A DNA stretch of 64,000 bases, taken from Azospirillum griseum (GTDB lineage: Bacteria > Pseudomonadota > Alphaproteobacteria > Azospirillales > Azospirillaceae). The first letter of the stretch is position 1; each line of letters begins with the position of its first letter. The notes under the pieces are model-generated. The model was not told the DNA's origin and ran no database searches. It saw nothing but the letters and a program-made list of their open reading frames with translations. The stretch spans positions 62,001 through 126,000 of the forward strand of contig NZ_RXMA01000007.1 of the NCBI RefSeq assembly GCF_003966125.1, read 5' to 3'. Position numbers and translations under genes: made by a program. Of the stretch, positions 35,061 through 45,277 are shown piece after piece.

Positions 35061-36017
35061 CTAGAATTTGTTCGCGGCCCCCAACAAATGCTGCGCAACC
35101 TCGGCAACGCGGTCTTCGGAAACGCCGTCCATCAGGCCGCTGGCGTTGGGATCCAGACCCACCCTGCGCAACAATTCCTCGCGCGGGACGCTGCCGGTGA
35201 CGGCGCGGGCGGATGCCCCCCACGGCCCATAGGTTTCGGGAAAGCCCGGCCCGAACAGGCCGACGGTGGGCACCCCCACCGCCGCCGCGATGTGCATCAA
35301 CCCGCTGTCGTTGCCGACATAAAGCGCGGCGCGGCGCAAACAGGCGGCGGCGGCCAAAGGGTCGGTGCGTCCCGTCAAGTCAATGGCGCGCACGCCCAAC
35401 GCGGCCAACAACGGCAAGGCACGGACACGCTCCGCCCCGGCGGCCAACACGGCAACGCGGGCACCGGGCAGCGGCCCGTCCGGGCCGGTCAGCCGTTGGG
35501 CCAGCCGGGCGAACCGCTCCACCGGCCATTCCTTGCTCAACCAGTTGGCGGTCGGGCCGATGGCCAGAAAGGGGGCACGGTCGGGCGGCAGCAGGGCGTC
35601 GGCCTCGGCCTCGGCCCGGGCGTCGATCCACAGCCGTGGCGCTGGTGGGGGCGACAGGCCCAGAACCGCGCCGATCTCCTCCACCTTGTGCATCGGCCGG
35701 GCGGCCTTGCGGTGAAAGGCGCGCGTTCCGGCCAGCACCAAGCGACCGACCGCCGAGTTGCGCAGATCGACCACCATGTCCCAGCGGGTGCCGACGCAGG
35801 CCAGCCACAGCCGCCACCAATGCCGGGCATAGGGTTGTTTGGCCATCGGGATCAACCGTTCCAGCCCCGGCACCGCGCGGAACAGCGGGGCCGGCAAAGG
35901 GCCGCAGGCGATGGTCAGGCGCGCCTGCGGGTGCCGGTCGATCAGATGGCCGAGAAGGCCGGTGGACAGGACCGCGTCGCCCAACCGGTTGGAGGTGATG
36001 AACAGAATCCGGGTCAC
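35061..36017 (-). CDS. Glycosyltransferase family 9 (heptosyltransferase-like)
   Basis: A 318-residue cytoplasmic GT-B enzyme of the ADP-heptose:LPS transferase family, which extends the LPS inner core. N-terminal motif ILFITSNRLGDAVLSTGLLG; C-terminal donor-binding motif YVGNDSGLMHIAAAVGVPTV then GLFGPGFPETYGPWG. It starts with GTG overlapping the stop of the lptF-like gene by four bases (GTGA), so LPS export permease and core transferase are co-translated. Whether the donor is heptose or another sugar is undetermined. Confidence 0.92.
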   Translation of the reverse strand: MTRILFITSNRLGDAVLSTGLLGHLIDRHPQARLTIACGPLPAPLFRAVPGLERLIPMAKQPYARHWWRLWLACVGTRWDMVVDLRNSAVGRLVLAGTRAFHRKAARPMHKVEEIGAVLGLSPPPAPRLWIDARAEAEADALLPPDRAPFLAIGPTANWLSKEWPVERFARLAQRLTGPDGPLPGARVAVLAAGAERVRALPLLAALGVRAIDLTGRTDPLAAAACLRRAALYVGNDSGLMHIAAAVGVPTVGLFGPGFPETYGPWGASARAVTGSVPREELLRRVGLDPNASGLMDGVSEDRVAEVAQHLLGAANKF

Positions 36018-37159
36018 GAGGCGGAGTCTCTGGTGCCGGAATCCGTCGCCCCTGGTGCCGCCTGCTGCGATGGCTTCAAACGCAGCCCGCGCGACATCAC
36101 CCAGATCGACGGAATCACCGCGCAGAAGGGCAGCACATACATCAGCGGCACAAAGGGCGTCATCTTGCCCGCCAGACTGGTCAAGCCCAGGGCCGCCGCC
36201 TGCAATCCCATCACCAGCAGAACCGCCACCGTGATCCGCCTGGACTGACCGCGCCGGTTGAACTCGCCCGACAACAGCGCGGCCAAGGCAACGGCGGCGT
36301 AGGCCAAGGCCAGCAGCGGCGAGGCGAAGCGGTGGTGCAACTCCGCGATCAGGCCGCGCCGCATGCGGTCGTCCTGCGCGATGGCTTCCGGCGCGAACAG
36401 GTCGGCGGTGGACCGCTCGCGCGCGTCGGGCCAACGCTCCTCCGCCGTCGGGGTCAGCACCTTCAGATCCACGGCGTAGCGTTCGAAAAACAGTTGCGAC
36501 AGGCGGCCGGTCTTGCGGTCCAACTCCTGCCGGTTGCCGTCATAGACGACAAAGCGCGTGCCTTCCGGCCCGGTCAGCATCACGGCGCGGTCGCCCATGA
36601 CGGTGACGGGCTTGACCTCGTCGCGCCCGTCATGGATCAGCACCTTGTGCAGATTGCCGTCGGAGTCCCGCTCGCGCAGGAACACGCTGAAACGGTCGCC
36701 CACCTCGTTGAACACGCCCTCGCGCAGGAACAGCTGCGAATAGTCGTTGCGCACGACATATTCCATCCGCACCAATTCGCGATGGGCCGACGGGGTGATC
36801 CAGACGTTGAGGGTGTAGACGACGCCGACCACCATCAGGGCCAACAGGACCGCCGGTTGCGCCAAGGAAAACGGCCCGACCCCGGCGGCGCGCATCACCA
36901 CCAGCTCGCTGTCCGCCGTCAACCGGTTGTAGGTGAACAAAATCGCCCCGACCAGCGCCAGCGGCAGCACGATGCCGAGGAAGGTCGGGACCGTCAGCAG
37001 CAGCAGCCACAGGAACATCTGCATCGGCGCGCCGGCGCTGACCACGATCTCGATCAGGCGCAGCGACTGGCTCAACCAGATCGTCAGCGTCAGACCGGCG
37101 GTGGAATAGAGCGTGGCGATCAGCAGGTTGCGGAACAGATACCGTTGCAGTCGGTTCAT
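36014..37159 (-). CDS. lptF: LPS export permease LptF/LptG family
   Basis: A 381-residue inner-membrane protein of the LptB2FG complex that extracts LPS from the inner membrane. Six membrane helices flank a large periplasmic jellyroll (about 130-260). The N-terminal LQRYLFRNLLIATLYSTAGL and the segment TYNRLTADSELVVMRAAG (coupling helix contacting LptB) identify the family. The C-terminal half has three helices ending in a basic Pro/Gln tail. It looks more like LptF than LptG, but its partner gene is not beside it. The GT9 gene overlaps its stop codon. Confidence 0.9.
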   Translation of the reverse strand: MNRLQRYLFRNLLIATLYSTAGLTLTIWLSQSLRLIEIVVSAGAPMQMFLWLLLLTVPTFLGIVLPLALVGAILFTYNRLTADSELVVMRAAGVGPFSLAQPAVLLALMVVGVVYTLNVWITPSAHRELVRMEYVVRNDYSQLFLREGVFNEVGDRFSVFLRERDSDGNLHKVLIHDGRDEVKPVTVMGDRAVMLTGPEGTRFVVYDGNRQELDRKTGRLSQLFFERYAVDLKVLTPTAEERWPDARERSTADLFAPEAIAQDDRMRRGLIAELHHRFASPLLALAYAAVALAALLSGEFNRRGQSRRITVAVLLVMGLQAAALGLTSLAGKMTPFVPLMYVLPFCAVIPSIWVMSRGLRLKPSQQAAPGATDSGTRDSAS

Positions 37160-37297
37160 GGGTCTGGCCAAAGATGCAGCACGCGCGGCAAGCTGACCGT
37201 CTCCGCCCGCCGGGTCAAGCGCTGAAAAGCCGCCGCCCCGGACGCAAGGGCGGAAAATGCTGGCGCGCGGACGGTCCGGGCGGATAGACAGGACCCC

Positions 37298-39445
37298 ATG
37301 GCGACGATCCAGGACGTGTTGACAGCGGCGCTGTCCCACCATCAGGCCGGACGGTTGAACGAGGCGCAAGCGGGCTATCGCGCCGTGCTCGACGCCGTCC
37401 CCGGCCACCCCGACGCCGCCCATCTGCTGGGCGTCGCCCATCTCCAGGCCGGTCAGCCGGACGAGGCGGAACGCTGGATTCGCACCGCCATCCAGTCCAA
37501 CCGCCGCGCGGCGGATTACCACGACAACCTCGGCAGCGCCCTGAAGGCGTTGGGCCGGTTGGACGAGGCGGTGGCCGCCCACCGGCAGGCCATCCGCTTG
37601 CGGCCCGACTTCGCCCAGGCGCTCTACAACCTCGGCAACGCGCTCGACGCGCTGGGGCGCCGGGAGGAGGCCGTCACCGCCTACCGCCAGGCCATCGCCC
37701 GCCGCCCCGGCTACGCGCGGGCGCGCTTCAATCTGGGCAACGCCCTGTCGGCGTTGGGCCGAAACGAGGACGCGCAGGCCGCTTTCCACGCCGCCATCGC
37801 CGATGACCCGGCCTTTGTCGAGGCGCACGCCAACCGGGGGGCGGCGCTGCTGGCGCTGGGCCGCCCGGTCGAGGCCGATTCGGCGCTGGCGCGCGCGCTG
37901 GCCCTGCGCCCGGATCATCCCGGCGCGTTGACCAACCGGACGGCGGCGCTTCTGGCCCAAGGGGATGGAGCCGCCGCCGACGCGGCGCGGCGGGCGGTGC
38001 GCGCCAACCCGGCCAACGCCGACGCGTGGTTGGGGTTGGGCGAGGCGCGGCAACGGGCCAACCGTCTGGGCGACGCCGCCCGCGCCTACTCCACCGCGCT
38101 GGCGCTGGATCCGGGCTTGGCCGAGGCGTGGGCCAATCTGGCCGTCGCCCGCCAGACGCAAGGGCTGTTGACGGAGGCCGAACGCGGCGACCGGCTGGCG
38201 CTCGCCCTGCGCCCGGATCTGGCGACGGTCCGCTCCAACCTTGCCTATCTGGCGTTGTTCCAGCCGGGGGCGTCGCTGGCCGGGGCGCTGGCCGCGCATC
38301 GGGCGTGGGACGCGGTGCACGGCGCGCCGCTGCGGGCCTCCTGGCCCAAACCCGCGCGGCGCAAAGCGGACGGTCCGTTGACCGTCGGCATCCTGTCGGG
38401 CGATTTCCGCCGCCACCCCGCCGGGCAATTCGCCATCCGCACGGTGGAGGCCCTGCCCGCCCACGGCGTGCGCCTGTTCCTCTACGCCAACCAGACCGAA
38501 GCCGACGACCTGACCGCCCGCTTCCAGGCGGCGGCGGAGCGCTGGATTCCGGTTGGCGCGCTGTCCGACGCCGCGCTGGCCGAGCGCATCCGCGCCGACC
38601 GGCCCGACATCCTGATCGATCTGGCCGGGCACAACGCGCGCGGGCGGCCCGGTGTCTTCGCCCGCAAACCGGTGGCGGTTCAGGTCGCGTGGTCGGGCTA
38701 CATGGCCACCACCGGTCTGGCGGCGATGGACGCCCTGGTGGCCGACCATCACCACATCCCCGACGGGGCGGAGGCGTTGTATGGCGAACGCGTCCTGCGC
38801 ATGCCCGACGCCTTCATCGCCTATGACCCGCCTGATGGCGCGCCGGATCTGACCCCGCCGCCCTGCCAAGCGGGCGCGCCGCCGACCTTTGGCTGCTTCA
38901 ACATTCTGACCAAGCTGAACGCCGGGGTTCTGGCGGCCTGGGCGGCCATCCTGACGCGCATCCCCGACGCCCGCCTGCTGATGAAGACCAAGGCCCTGTC
39001 CTGCCCGGACACCGCCGCCCTGTGGCGCGACCGGCTGGCCGCCGCCGGGATCGCGCCGGATCGGGTGACGATGGTCGGGGCCACCAGCAATCTGGAGCAT
39101 ATGGGCTGGTGCGCCTCGGTCGATGTGGCGCTGGATCCCTTCCCCTTCGCGGGCAGCACGACGACGTTGGAAACGCTGTGGATGGGGGTTCCGGTGGTGA
39201 CGCTGCCGGGCGAGACCTTCTCCAGCCGCCATTCGCTGGCCTTCCTGTCCGTGGCCGGGGTGGAGGGCTGCGTGGCGTCCAGCGTGGACGATTACGTGGA
39301 CAAGGCCGTGGCCTGGGCGCAGGCACCCGACCGGCTGGCGGCGCTGCGCGCCGGTTTGCGCGCCCGCATGGCGGCTGGCCCCTTGTGCGACGGAAACCGG
39401 CTGGCCGCCGCCCTGGCCCCGGCGCTGCGCGGGTTGGTCGGCTGA
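37298..39445 (+). CDS. TPR-GT41 O-GlcNAc transferase-like protein
   Basis: A 715-residue protein with about nine TPR repeats in residues 1-340 (units ending NLGNALDALGRREEAVTAYR, NLGSALKALGRLDEAVAAHR), then a GT41 (SPINDLY/OGT) catalytic half: VGILSGDFRRHPAGQF, LIDLAGHNARGRPGVFARKP, VQVAWSGYMATTGLAAMDAL, and the C-terminal nucleotide-sugar site DVALDPFPFAGSTTTLETLW with GVPVVTLPG. Bacterial homologues modify flagellins or adhesins. It is divergent from the lptF-like gene and begins the glycosylation cluster; protein target is inferred from FlaF nearby, not seen. Confidence 0.93.
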   Translation: MATIQDVLTAALSHHQAGRLNEAQAGYRAVLDAVPGHPDAAHLLGVAHLQAGQPDEAERWIRTAIQSNRRAADYHDNLGSALKALGRLDEAVAAHRQAIRLRPDFAQALYNLGNALDALGRREEAVTAYRQAIARRPGYARARFNLGNALSALGRNEDAQAAFHAAIADDPAFVEAHANRGAALLALGRPVEADSALARALALRPDHPGALTNRTAALLAQGDGAAADAARRAVRANPANADAWLGLGEARQRANRLGDAARAYSTALALDPGLAEAWANLAVARQTQGLLTEAERGDRLALALRPDLATVRSNLAYLALFQPGASLAGALAAHRAWDAVHGAPLRASWPKPARRKADGPLTVGILSGDFRRHPAGQFAIRTVEALPAHGVRLFLYANQTEADDLTARFQAAAERWIPVGALSDAALAERIRADRPDILIDLAGHNARGRPGVFARKPVAVQVAWSGYMATTGLAAMDALVADHHHIPDGAEALYGERVLRMPDAFIAYDPPDGAPDLTPPPCQAGAPPTFGCFNILTKLNAGVLAAWAAILTRIPDARLLMKTKALSCPDTAALWRDRLAAAGIAPDRVTMVGATSNLEHMGWCASVDVALDPFPFAGSTTTLETLWMGVPVVTLPGETFSSRHSLAFLSVAGVEGCVASSVDDYVDKAVAWAQAPDRLAALRAGLRARMAAGPLCDGNRLAAALAPALRGLVG

Positions 39446-39563
39446 CCACAGGCGCGCCCGTGTGAAAAAGCTGTAACCCTTCCGTCATTGTCATCCGTCC
39501 GGGGCCGGGCCATCATTTCCAACCAGACGGCGCACGCGCGCCACCACCGCATCGGAGCGGCTG

Positions 39564-39788
39564 ATGCTGACACCATCCGCAATCCGTCAGGCCATCGACG
39601 AGGTTGAACAGGCCACCAGCGCGCCCTGTGACCATGACGGCGAACCGGCCTTGCGCAAGCTCTACACCGTCTACGCCCAGAGCGTGTTGAGCGCGCACGG
39701 CATCATGGCCGATCTGGAGTCGCTGTGCTGCCAATGCTGCCGGGCCTGCCCGCCGGGGGCCTGCATCCGTGATCTCAACCGGGCCTGA
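39564..39788 (+). CDS. Cysteine-rich 74-residue microprotein
   Basis: Not recognised. Residues 1-48 are helical and ordinary; the C-terminus carries seven Cys in about twenty residues (LCCQCCRACPPGAC), resembling a zinc or iron-sulfur ligand cluster. There is no signal peptide. ATG has GGAG 6 nt upstream, supporting a real gene. It lies between two convergent TPR-transferase genes, 118 bp after the first and ending 18 bp before the second's stop. A structural metal-binding or redox role is a guess. Confidence 0.6.
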   Translation: MLTPSAIRQAIDEVEQATSAPCDHDGEPALRKLYTVYAQSVLSAHGIMADLESLCCQCCRACPPGACIRDLNRA

Positions 39789-39806
39789 TCCCCGGTCCCG
39801 ACGGTT

Positions 39807-41597
39807 TCACTTGTCGCCAATGAAGCGGACCCACGGGAAGGCCGTCCAATCGAACCAGCGCACCGCCGGCGCGATTCCGCGCTTACCCATCGCCTCCAAC
39901 ACACAGAAGGGGGCGGCCTGGTCGAGCATCCAGGCCCCTTCGCCCCGGTGCCAGACGTCGGCGATGAACGCGGCGGTGGCGGACAGAAACCGGCGGCTGG
40001 CGTCGGTCGGTTGGAACCAGGCAAAGCAGACGGTGATTTCCCGAGTCGGCCCCCGTCCGCGCCCATCGCGCAACAGGCCGACATCGGCCCCGGCCAGCCG
40101 GTCAGCCAGCCCGCCGAGGTCGGTCAACAGGCTGCAATCGGCGTCCACATGCACCAGCGGGCGGCGCAGCCGGTCGAGAAGCTGGCTCCAACGCACGAAG
40201 CGGATGCAGGCGTAGTAGGTGGCGCGACGGTGGGCGTCCCAGCCCGACACGTCAACCACCTCCCGGCTGTAGCCCAACGGCAACCGCGCGCGCCAGTCGG
40301 CCAACGCGGCCAACGTCGCGGCGGACGGGTTGACGACGTGAACATGCACCGCCACCCCAGCGGTGGACGGCACGACCGCCGCGATGGACGCGAGCAGATC
40401 GCCGACAAAGCGCTGGAAATAGCCATCGTCGCAGGCCACCGCGATCACCGGCCGCCCCGCCCCGCCCGGCGGCAACGCGGCGAGGATCTCCAGGGGGGCA
40501 AAATCCGGCAACAGACGGTCGAGCGCGGGCAGACGGTCGAGCATCCCCCGGTCGGCCCGGATCAGCGACCACAGGCGCAGCTCGAAATCCGCCGCGCGTT
40601 CCGCCGGGGTGAAGCGTTGCCCGATCCGCCGCATCCAGCGCGCGCCCAGATCGCTGCGCCCCCGGCGGTAAAAGTGATAGGCGACCAGGGACGCCGCGCG
40701 GGTGTCGCGCGGATCCCGCCGCAGGGCCTGCGGAGCCGCGCGCGCCGCCGCCGCAACCAGACCATCGTCGGCCCGCCCGGCTTGCAGCAGTTTCAACGCC
40801 GCGCCCAGCAGGGCATCGCCCGCCGCCGCGTGGGCGGGCTGCACGGCCAGGGCGCGACGCACCCACCCCAGACCGCGCGCCAGCTTGGCCCCGTCCAGCG
40901 CCCGCCCGGCGACCACCGGCTGATCCATCCCGGCTTCGCTCAACAGGCGAACGGCGACGGTGTGCAGGGCGTCGGCGTTCCCCGGCTCCAGCGCCATCGC
41001 CTGCCGCCGCAGGCGGGCGGCGGCGGCGTGGCGGCCCAACTCCGCCAACGCGATGGCGCGGTTGACGCGCGGTTCCGCCGCATCGGGGGTCTGGGCGATG
41101 GCCTGGGCGAAGGCGTCGGCGGCCTCATCCGTGCGACCCAGCGCCCGCAAGGCGGTGCCGATATTGTTCCAAGCCTGCGGGTAGCGGGCGCGCCGGGCGA
41201 GCGCGTGGCGGTAGAGGCCCGCCGCCGCCGCCGCGTCGCCGCGCTCCAACCACAGATTGCCCAGATTGTAAGCCGCTTCGGCCAGATCGGGGTCCAGGCG
41301 CAGGGCGCGGGCGAAGCCTTGCGCTGCCCGGTCCGCCTCCCCCGCCGCCCGCAGGGTCAGGGCCAGATCGCTGAGGAAATCGCCATCCTGCGGGGCCACC
41401 GCCACCGCCAGCCGCAAGCGCCGCCGCGCCGCCGCCTGTCGCCCGCTCTGCCCATCGAGCACCCCCAGAAGATGCAGCGCGTCGGGCTGGTCCGGCACGG
41501 CCCGCAGGATGCTAAGATACAGCGCCTCGGCCCGATCCAGGCGGCCCGCCTGATGGTGGTCGACCGCTGCGGCCAGGGCGTCGCGAAGAGATACCAT
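39807..41597 (-). CDS. TPR protein with C-terminal glycosyltransferase-like domain
   Basis: A 596-residue protein. The N-terminal TPR region (about 1-310) is paralogous to that of the GT41 protein: compare ALAAAVDHHQAGRLDRAEAL here with LTAALSHHQAGRLNEAQAGY there. The C-terminal 220 residues are different: VIAVACDDGYFQRFVGDLLA, VDVSGWDAHRRATYYACIRF, and LVHVDADCSLLTDLG look like a GT-A fold with a DxD-type motif (DAD). It ends close to the Cys-rich gene and faces the GT41 gene, so the cluster carries two TPR scaffolds with different active ends. Acceptor and donor are unknown. Confidence 0.82.
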   Translation of the reverse strand: MVSLRDALAAAVDHHQAGRLDRAEALYLSILRAVPDQPDALHLLGVLDGQSGRQAAARRRLRLAVAVAPQDGDFLSDLALTLRAAGEADRAAQGFARALRLDPDLAEAAYNLGNLWLERGDAAAAAGLYRHALARRARYPQAWNNIGTALRALGRTDEAADAFAQAIAQTPDAAEPRVNRAIALAELGRHAAAARLRRQAMALEPGNADALHTVAVRLLSEAGMDQPVVAGRALDGAKLARGLGWVRRALAVQPAHAAAGDALLGAALKLLQAGRADDGLVAAAARAAPQALRRDPRDTRAASLVAYHFYRRGRSDLGARWMRRIGQRFTPAERAADFELRLWSLIRADRGMLDRLPALDRLLPDFAPLEILAALPPGGAGRPVIAVACDDGYFQRFVGDLLASIAAVVPSTAGVAVHVHVVNPSAATLAALADWRARLPLGYSREVVDVSGWDAHRRATYYACIRFVRWSQLLDRLRRPLVHVDADCSLLTDLGGLADRLAGADVGLLRDGRGRGPTREITVCFAWFQPTDASRRFLSATAAFIADVWHRGEGAWMLDQAAPFCVLEAMGKRGIAPAVRWFDWTAFPWVRFIGDK

Positions 41598-41641
41598 CCC
41601 GCCTGTCTACACGCAGGCCAAAGAGCGAGCAAGACACGCCG

Positions 41642-42400
41642 ATGACCACCCCCGCCCCGGCTCCTCTGGTCAGCATCATCACCCCCAGTTGGCAGCGGGA
41701 GGATTGCCTGCCCCGCCTGCACGCCTGCATCCAGGCGCAGACCCATCCGGCCATCGAATGGCTGGTGTTCGACGACAGTCCGCGCCCGTCGCCCTATCTC
41801 CAACCGTTGGCCAATCCGGATCTGAAGTATTTTTATTCGGCCAGCCGCTACGCCATCGGCGAAAAGCGCAACATCCTGGCCGAACACGCGCGCGGCGGCA
41901 TCATCCTGCACATGGACGACGATGACTTCTACGCCCCCGGCTATGTCGCCCGCATGGTGGCGTGGCTGGAGAGCGGGTATGATCTGGTCAAGCTGTCGGG
42001 CTGGTTCCTGCACAGCGCCGTCCACAGGCGTTTCGGCTATTGGGACACGGCGCGCGGCGGATCGCATCACCGCTGGGGCCGCAGCGCCTGCGCCTATGTC
42101 GAGGCTCCCGACGCTCCGGCCTCTGCGGACAATCTCGACGGTTACGGCTTTTCCTACGCCTACCGCCGCGCGGTGTGGGAGGCCGGTCGCTTTCCACCGG
42201 TCAACGCCTGCGAAGACGCGCCCTTCGTGGCGGCGGCGCGCGCGGGCTTCCGCGTCGGGGCCTTTCCCGACCGCGAGGGGCTGTGCCTGCACACGCTGCA
42301 CGCGCGCAGCACGAGCCTGTGCATGCCGCAATATGAGTTGCCGGAATGGTTGCTGGACCGGCTGTTCGGCCCGACCATCGCCGCTTACATCGGGGACTGA
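41642..42400 (+). CDS. Family 2-type glycosyltransferase
   Basis: A 252-residue GT-A enzyme. It begins with the nucleotide-sugar-binding strand LVSIITPSWQREDCLPRLHA and has the metal-binding DDDDF motif (ILHMDDDDFYAPGYVARMVA, about residue 93). The C-terminal part has ACEDAPFVAAARAGFRVGAF, typical of the acid-base loop. It is divergent from the TPR-transferase gene with a 44-bp spacer. A role in surface-polysaccharide or protein glycosylation follows from the neighbourhood. Confidence 0.9.
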   Translation: MTTPAPAPLVSIITPSWQREDCLPRLHACIQAQTHPAIEWLVFDDSPRPSPYLQPLANPDLKYFYSASRYAIGEKRNILAEHARGGIILHMDDDDFYAPGYVARMVAWLESGYDLVKLSGWFLHSAVHRRFGYWDTARGGSHHRWGRSACAYVEAPDAPASADNLDGYGFSYAYRRAVWEAGRFPPVNACEDAPFVAAARAGFRVGAFPDREGLCLHTLHARSTSLCMPQYELPEWLLDRLFGPTIAAYIGD

Positions 42401-42434
42401 GCGCCCAGACGAGGCATCAGAAACGGGGACCCGC

Positions 42435-42668
42435 TCAGATCTGAACGTCGAGGAACATGCCGCGCCGGTAGTTGCGCGGCAGGGTCAGGATGCCGTTGAC
42501 CACCAGTGCCGCCAGTTCGCGCACGCTGGGAATGCGTTGACGGCCCTGCGCCACCCCTTCGGCCCGCGCGCGCACCCCCACAGCCCCGGTGGAGGGGACA
42601 CGCCCACCACCGACATCGGTGCGGATCGGCTCGTTTCCGCGTTCGCCTGTGCGTCGGGTTTCAACCAT
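42435..42668 (-). CDS. Hypothetical 77-residue protein
   Basis: Not recognised. The N-terminal 40 residues are Arg/Gly-rich and unstructured; the C-terminal 35 (IPSVRELAALVVNGILTLPR, then NYRRGMFLDVQI) form a compact-looking amphipathic segment. No strong ribosome site is visible upstream of ATG 42668. It could be a real small regulator or a fortuitous frame; the conserved-looking tail argues for a real gene. Confidence 0.45.
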   Translation of the reverse strand: MVETRRTGERGNEPIRTDVGGGRVPSTGAVGVRARAEGVAQGRQRIPSVRELAALVVNGILTLPRNYRRGMFLDVQI

Positions 42669-42811
42669 GTCATCAGGCTAGCAAAAGCCGAACGCCCCAG
42701 CAAGGCGACGCGTGGGCCAACCTCGCGCGAATCATCTTTGTGCGGTTCACGCCGCACATCTTGCGTCACACACCCTAAACGACACAGGAGGGGGCGGGAT
42801 GAGCGGGCGAC

Positions 42812-43339
42812 CTACTCCTCGTCCGCCTCGACCGGTTCGGTTCCATCGGTCAGGCAGGTGGCCAGCTCGTCCAACAGGCGGTAGAGCGTCGTCAGCCGCT
42901 CGTCGCCGAAGGCGGCGGTGATCTCGGCGTAACCGCGTTCGCTGTGCGGGGCGATCAGCGCGATCAGCGCCCGCCCGCTGGCGGTGATGGAGATTTGCGC
43001 GGCCCGCAGATCCTTGTCCTCCACCCCGCGTTCGATCAAGGCCCGCTTTTCCAGCGCCCGCAGGATGCGCGACAGGCTGGGCATGCTGATGCTGCTCAAC
43101 CGCGCCAGTTCGCCCGCGCGGAACCCGTCGGCGCTGGTCAGGGCGCGCAACACCCGCCATTGCTGTTCGGTCAGGTCATGGGCGTGCAGGATCGGGCGGA
43201 ACCGGCCCATCACCGCTTCGCGCGCCTTCAGCAACGCCATCGGCAGGGATCGGCTGAAGGCGCGGAGTTCCGCGCGCGGCTGGTCTGGAAACGTCTGATC
43301 CGGAGGCGGAGGCGCGGCGGGACTTGGATCCGGTGTCAC
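42812..43339 (-). CDS. hpaR: HpaR-type MarR regulator of homoprotocatechuate degradation
   Basis: A 175-residue MarR-family repressor. The core (SRSLPMALLKAREAVMGRFR, HDLTEQQWRVLRALTSADGF) matches HpaR, with helix-turn-helix RAGELARLSSISMPSLSRIL and wing EDKDLRAAQISITASGRA. GTG at 43339 gives the fullest start; it lacks a clear Shine-Dalgarno. It is divergent from hpaE, with a palindromic operator overlapping the hpaE promoter, the arrangement expected for a 4-hydroxyphenylacetate-responsive repressor. Confidence 0.88.
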   Translation of the reverse strand: MTPDPSPAAPPPPDQTFPDQPRAELRAFSRSLPMALLKAREAVMGRFRPILHAHDLTEQQWRVLRALTSADGFRAGELARLSSISMPSLSRILRALEKRALIERGVEDKDLRAAQISITASGRALIALIAPHSERGYAEITAAFGDERLTTLYRLLDELATCLTDGTEPVEADEE

Positions 43340-43448
43340 GGCGCTGCGTTTGGATGGTCTGCCCACGGCTCTGGTCCACTGTCTTTCACGGAAAATCGGC
43401 GACGGCGCGCGATCAGGATAGCGCGCCCGCCACCGGATGCAAAACCGC

Positions 43449-43494
43449 TTGACACCCGGCGACGTCGATTTATATAACACGTTAAATATTAACG
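43449..43494 (+). promoter_or_regulatory. hpaE promoter with palindromic operator
   Basis: TTGACA (43449-43454) and TATATA/TATAAC (from 43471, spacing 16-18) form a strong sigma-70-type promoter in an AT pocket. Immediately after it, CGTTAA (43480-43485) and TTAACG (43489-43494) are perfect arms with an ATA centre, a MarR-type palindrome. Repressor binding there would occlude polymerase. Known HpaR sites in E. coli are also GTTAA-containing palindromes. Confidence 0.75.
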
Positions 43495-43640
43495 CGGCAA
43501 TCAAATGCGGCGACCGCGTCGGCCCCACCCCTTCGGCCCGGCGCACGCGTGCCCCCCTCATCACGCCCCAAACACCAGCCCCCAAACCTGCCGCGCGCCG
43601 CCAACGCACCAAGAACCCGACCCGCAAGGAGTGAAACGCC

Positions 43641-45194
<1,554 letters not shown>

Positions 45195-45206
45195 CCCGCG
45201 CGCATC

Positions 45207-45243
45207 CGGAACGGACCGCCCCCGCAGCGGGCGGTCCGTTCCG
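45207..45243 (+). terminator. Strong hairpin after hpaE
   Basis: Perfect 15-bp arms CGGAACGGACCGCCC (45207-45221) and GGGCGGTCCGTTCCG (45229-45243) with a 7-nt loop, starting 12 bp after the hpaE stop. A short mixed tract rather than a T-run follows, yet the stem is very stable. Confidence 0.85.
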
Positions 45244-45277
45244 CAAAACCCCTTTGCCGCCCGGACAGGAGGACGCC

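Noticed and set aside
30997-35064. Very long plus-strand open frame opposite the exporter, antiporter and flaF genes
   Set aside because: It is rich in Gln/His/Arg/Gly with no domain sense and mirrors real minus-strand genes; long antisense frames are expected at this GC content.
36014-36017. Possible frameshift between GT9 and lptF
   Set aside because: The GTGA overlap is an ordinary coupled stop/start; both proteins are complete.
36014-39232. Apparent 1072-codon extension upstream of lptF
   Set aside because: The added part is antisense to the GT41 gene; lptF has a proper start at 37159 with a normal N-terminal helix.
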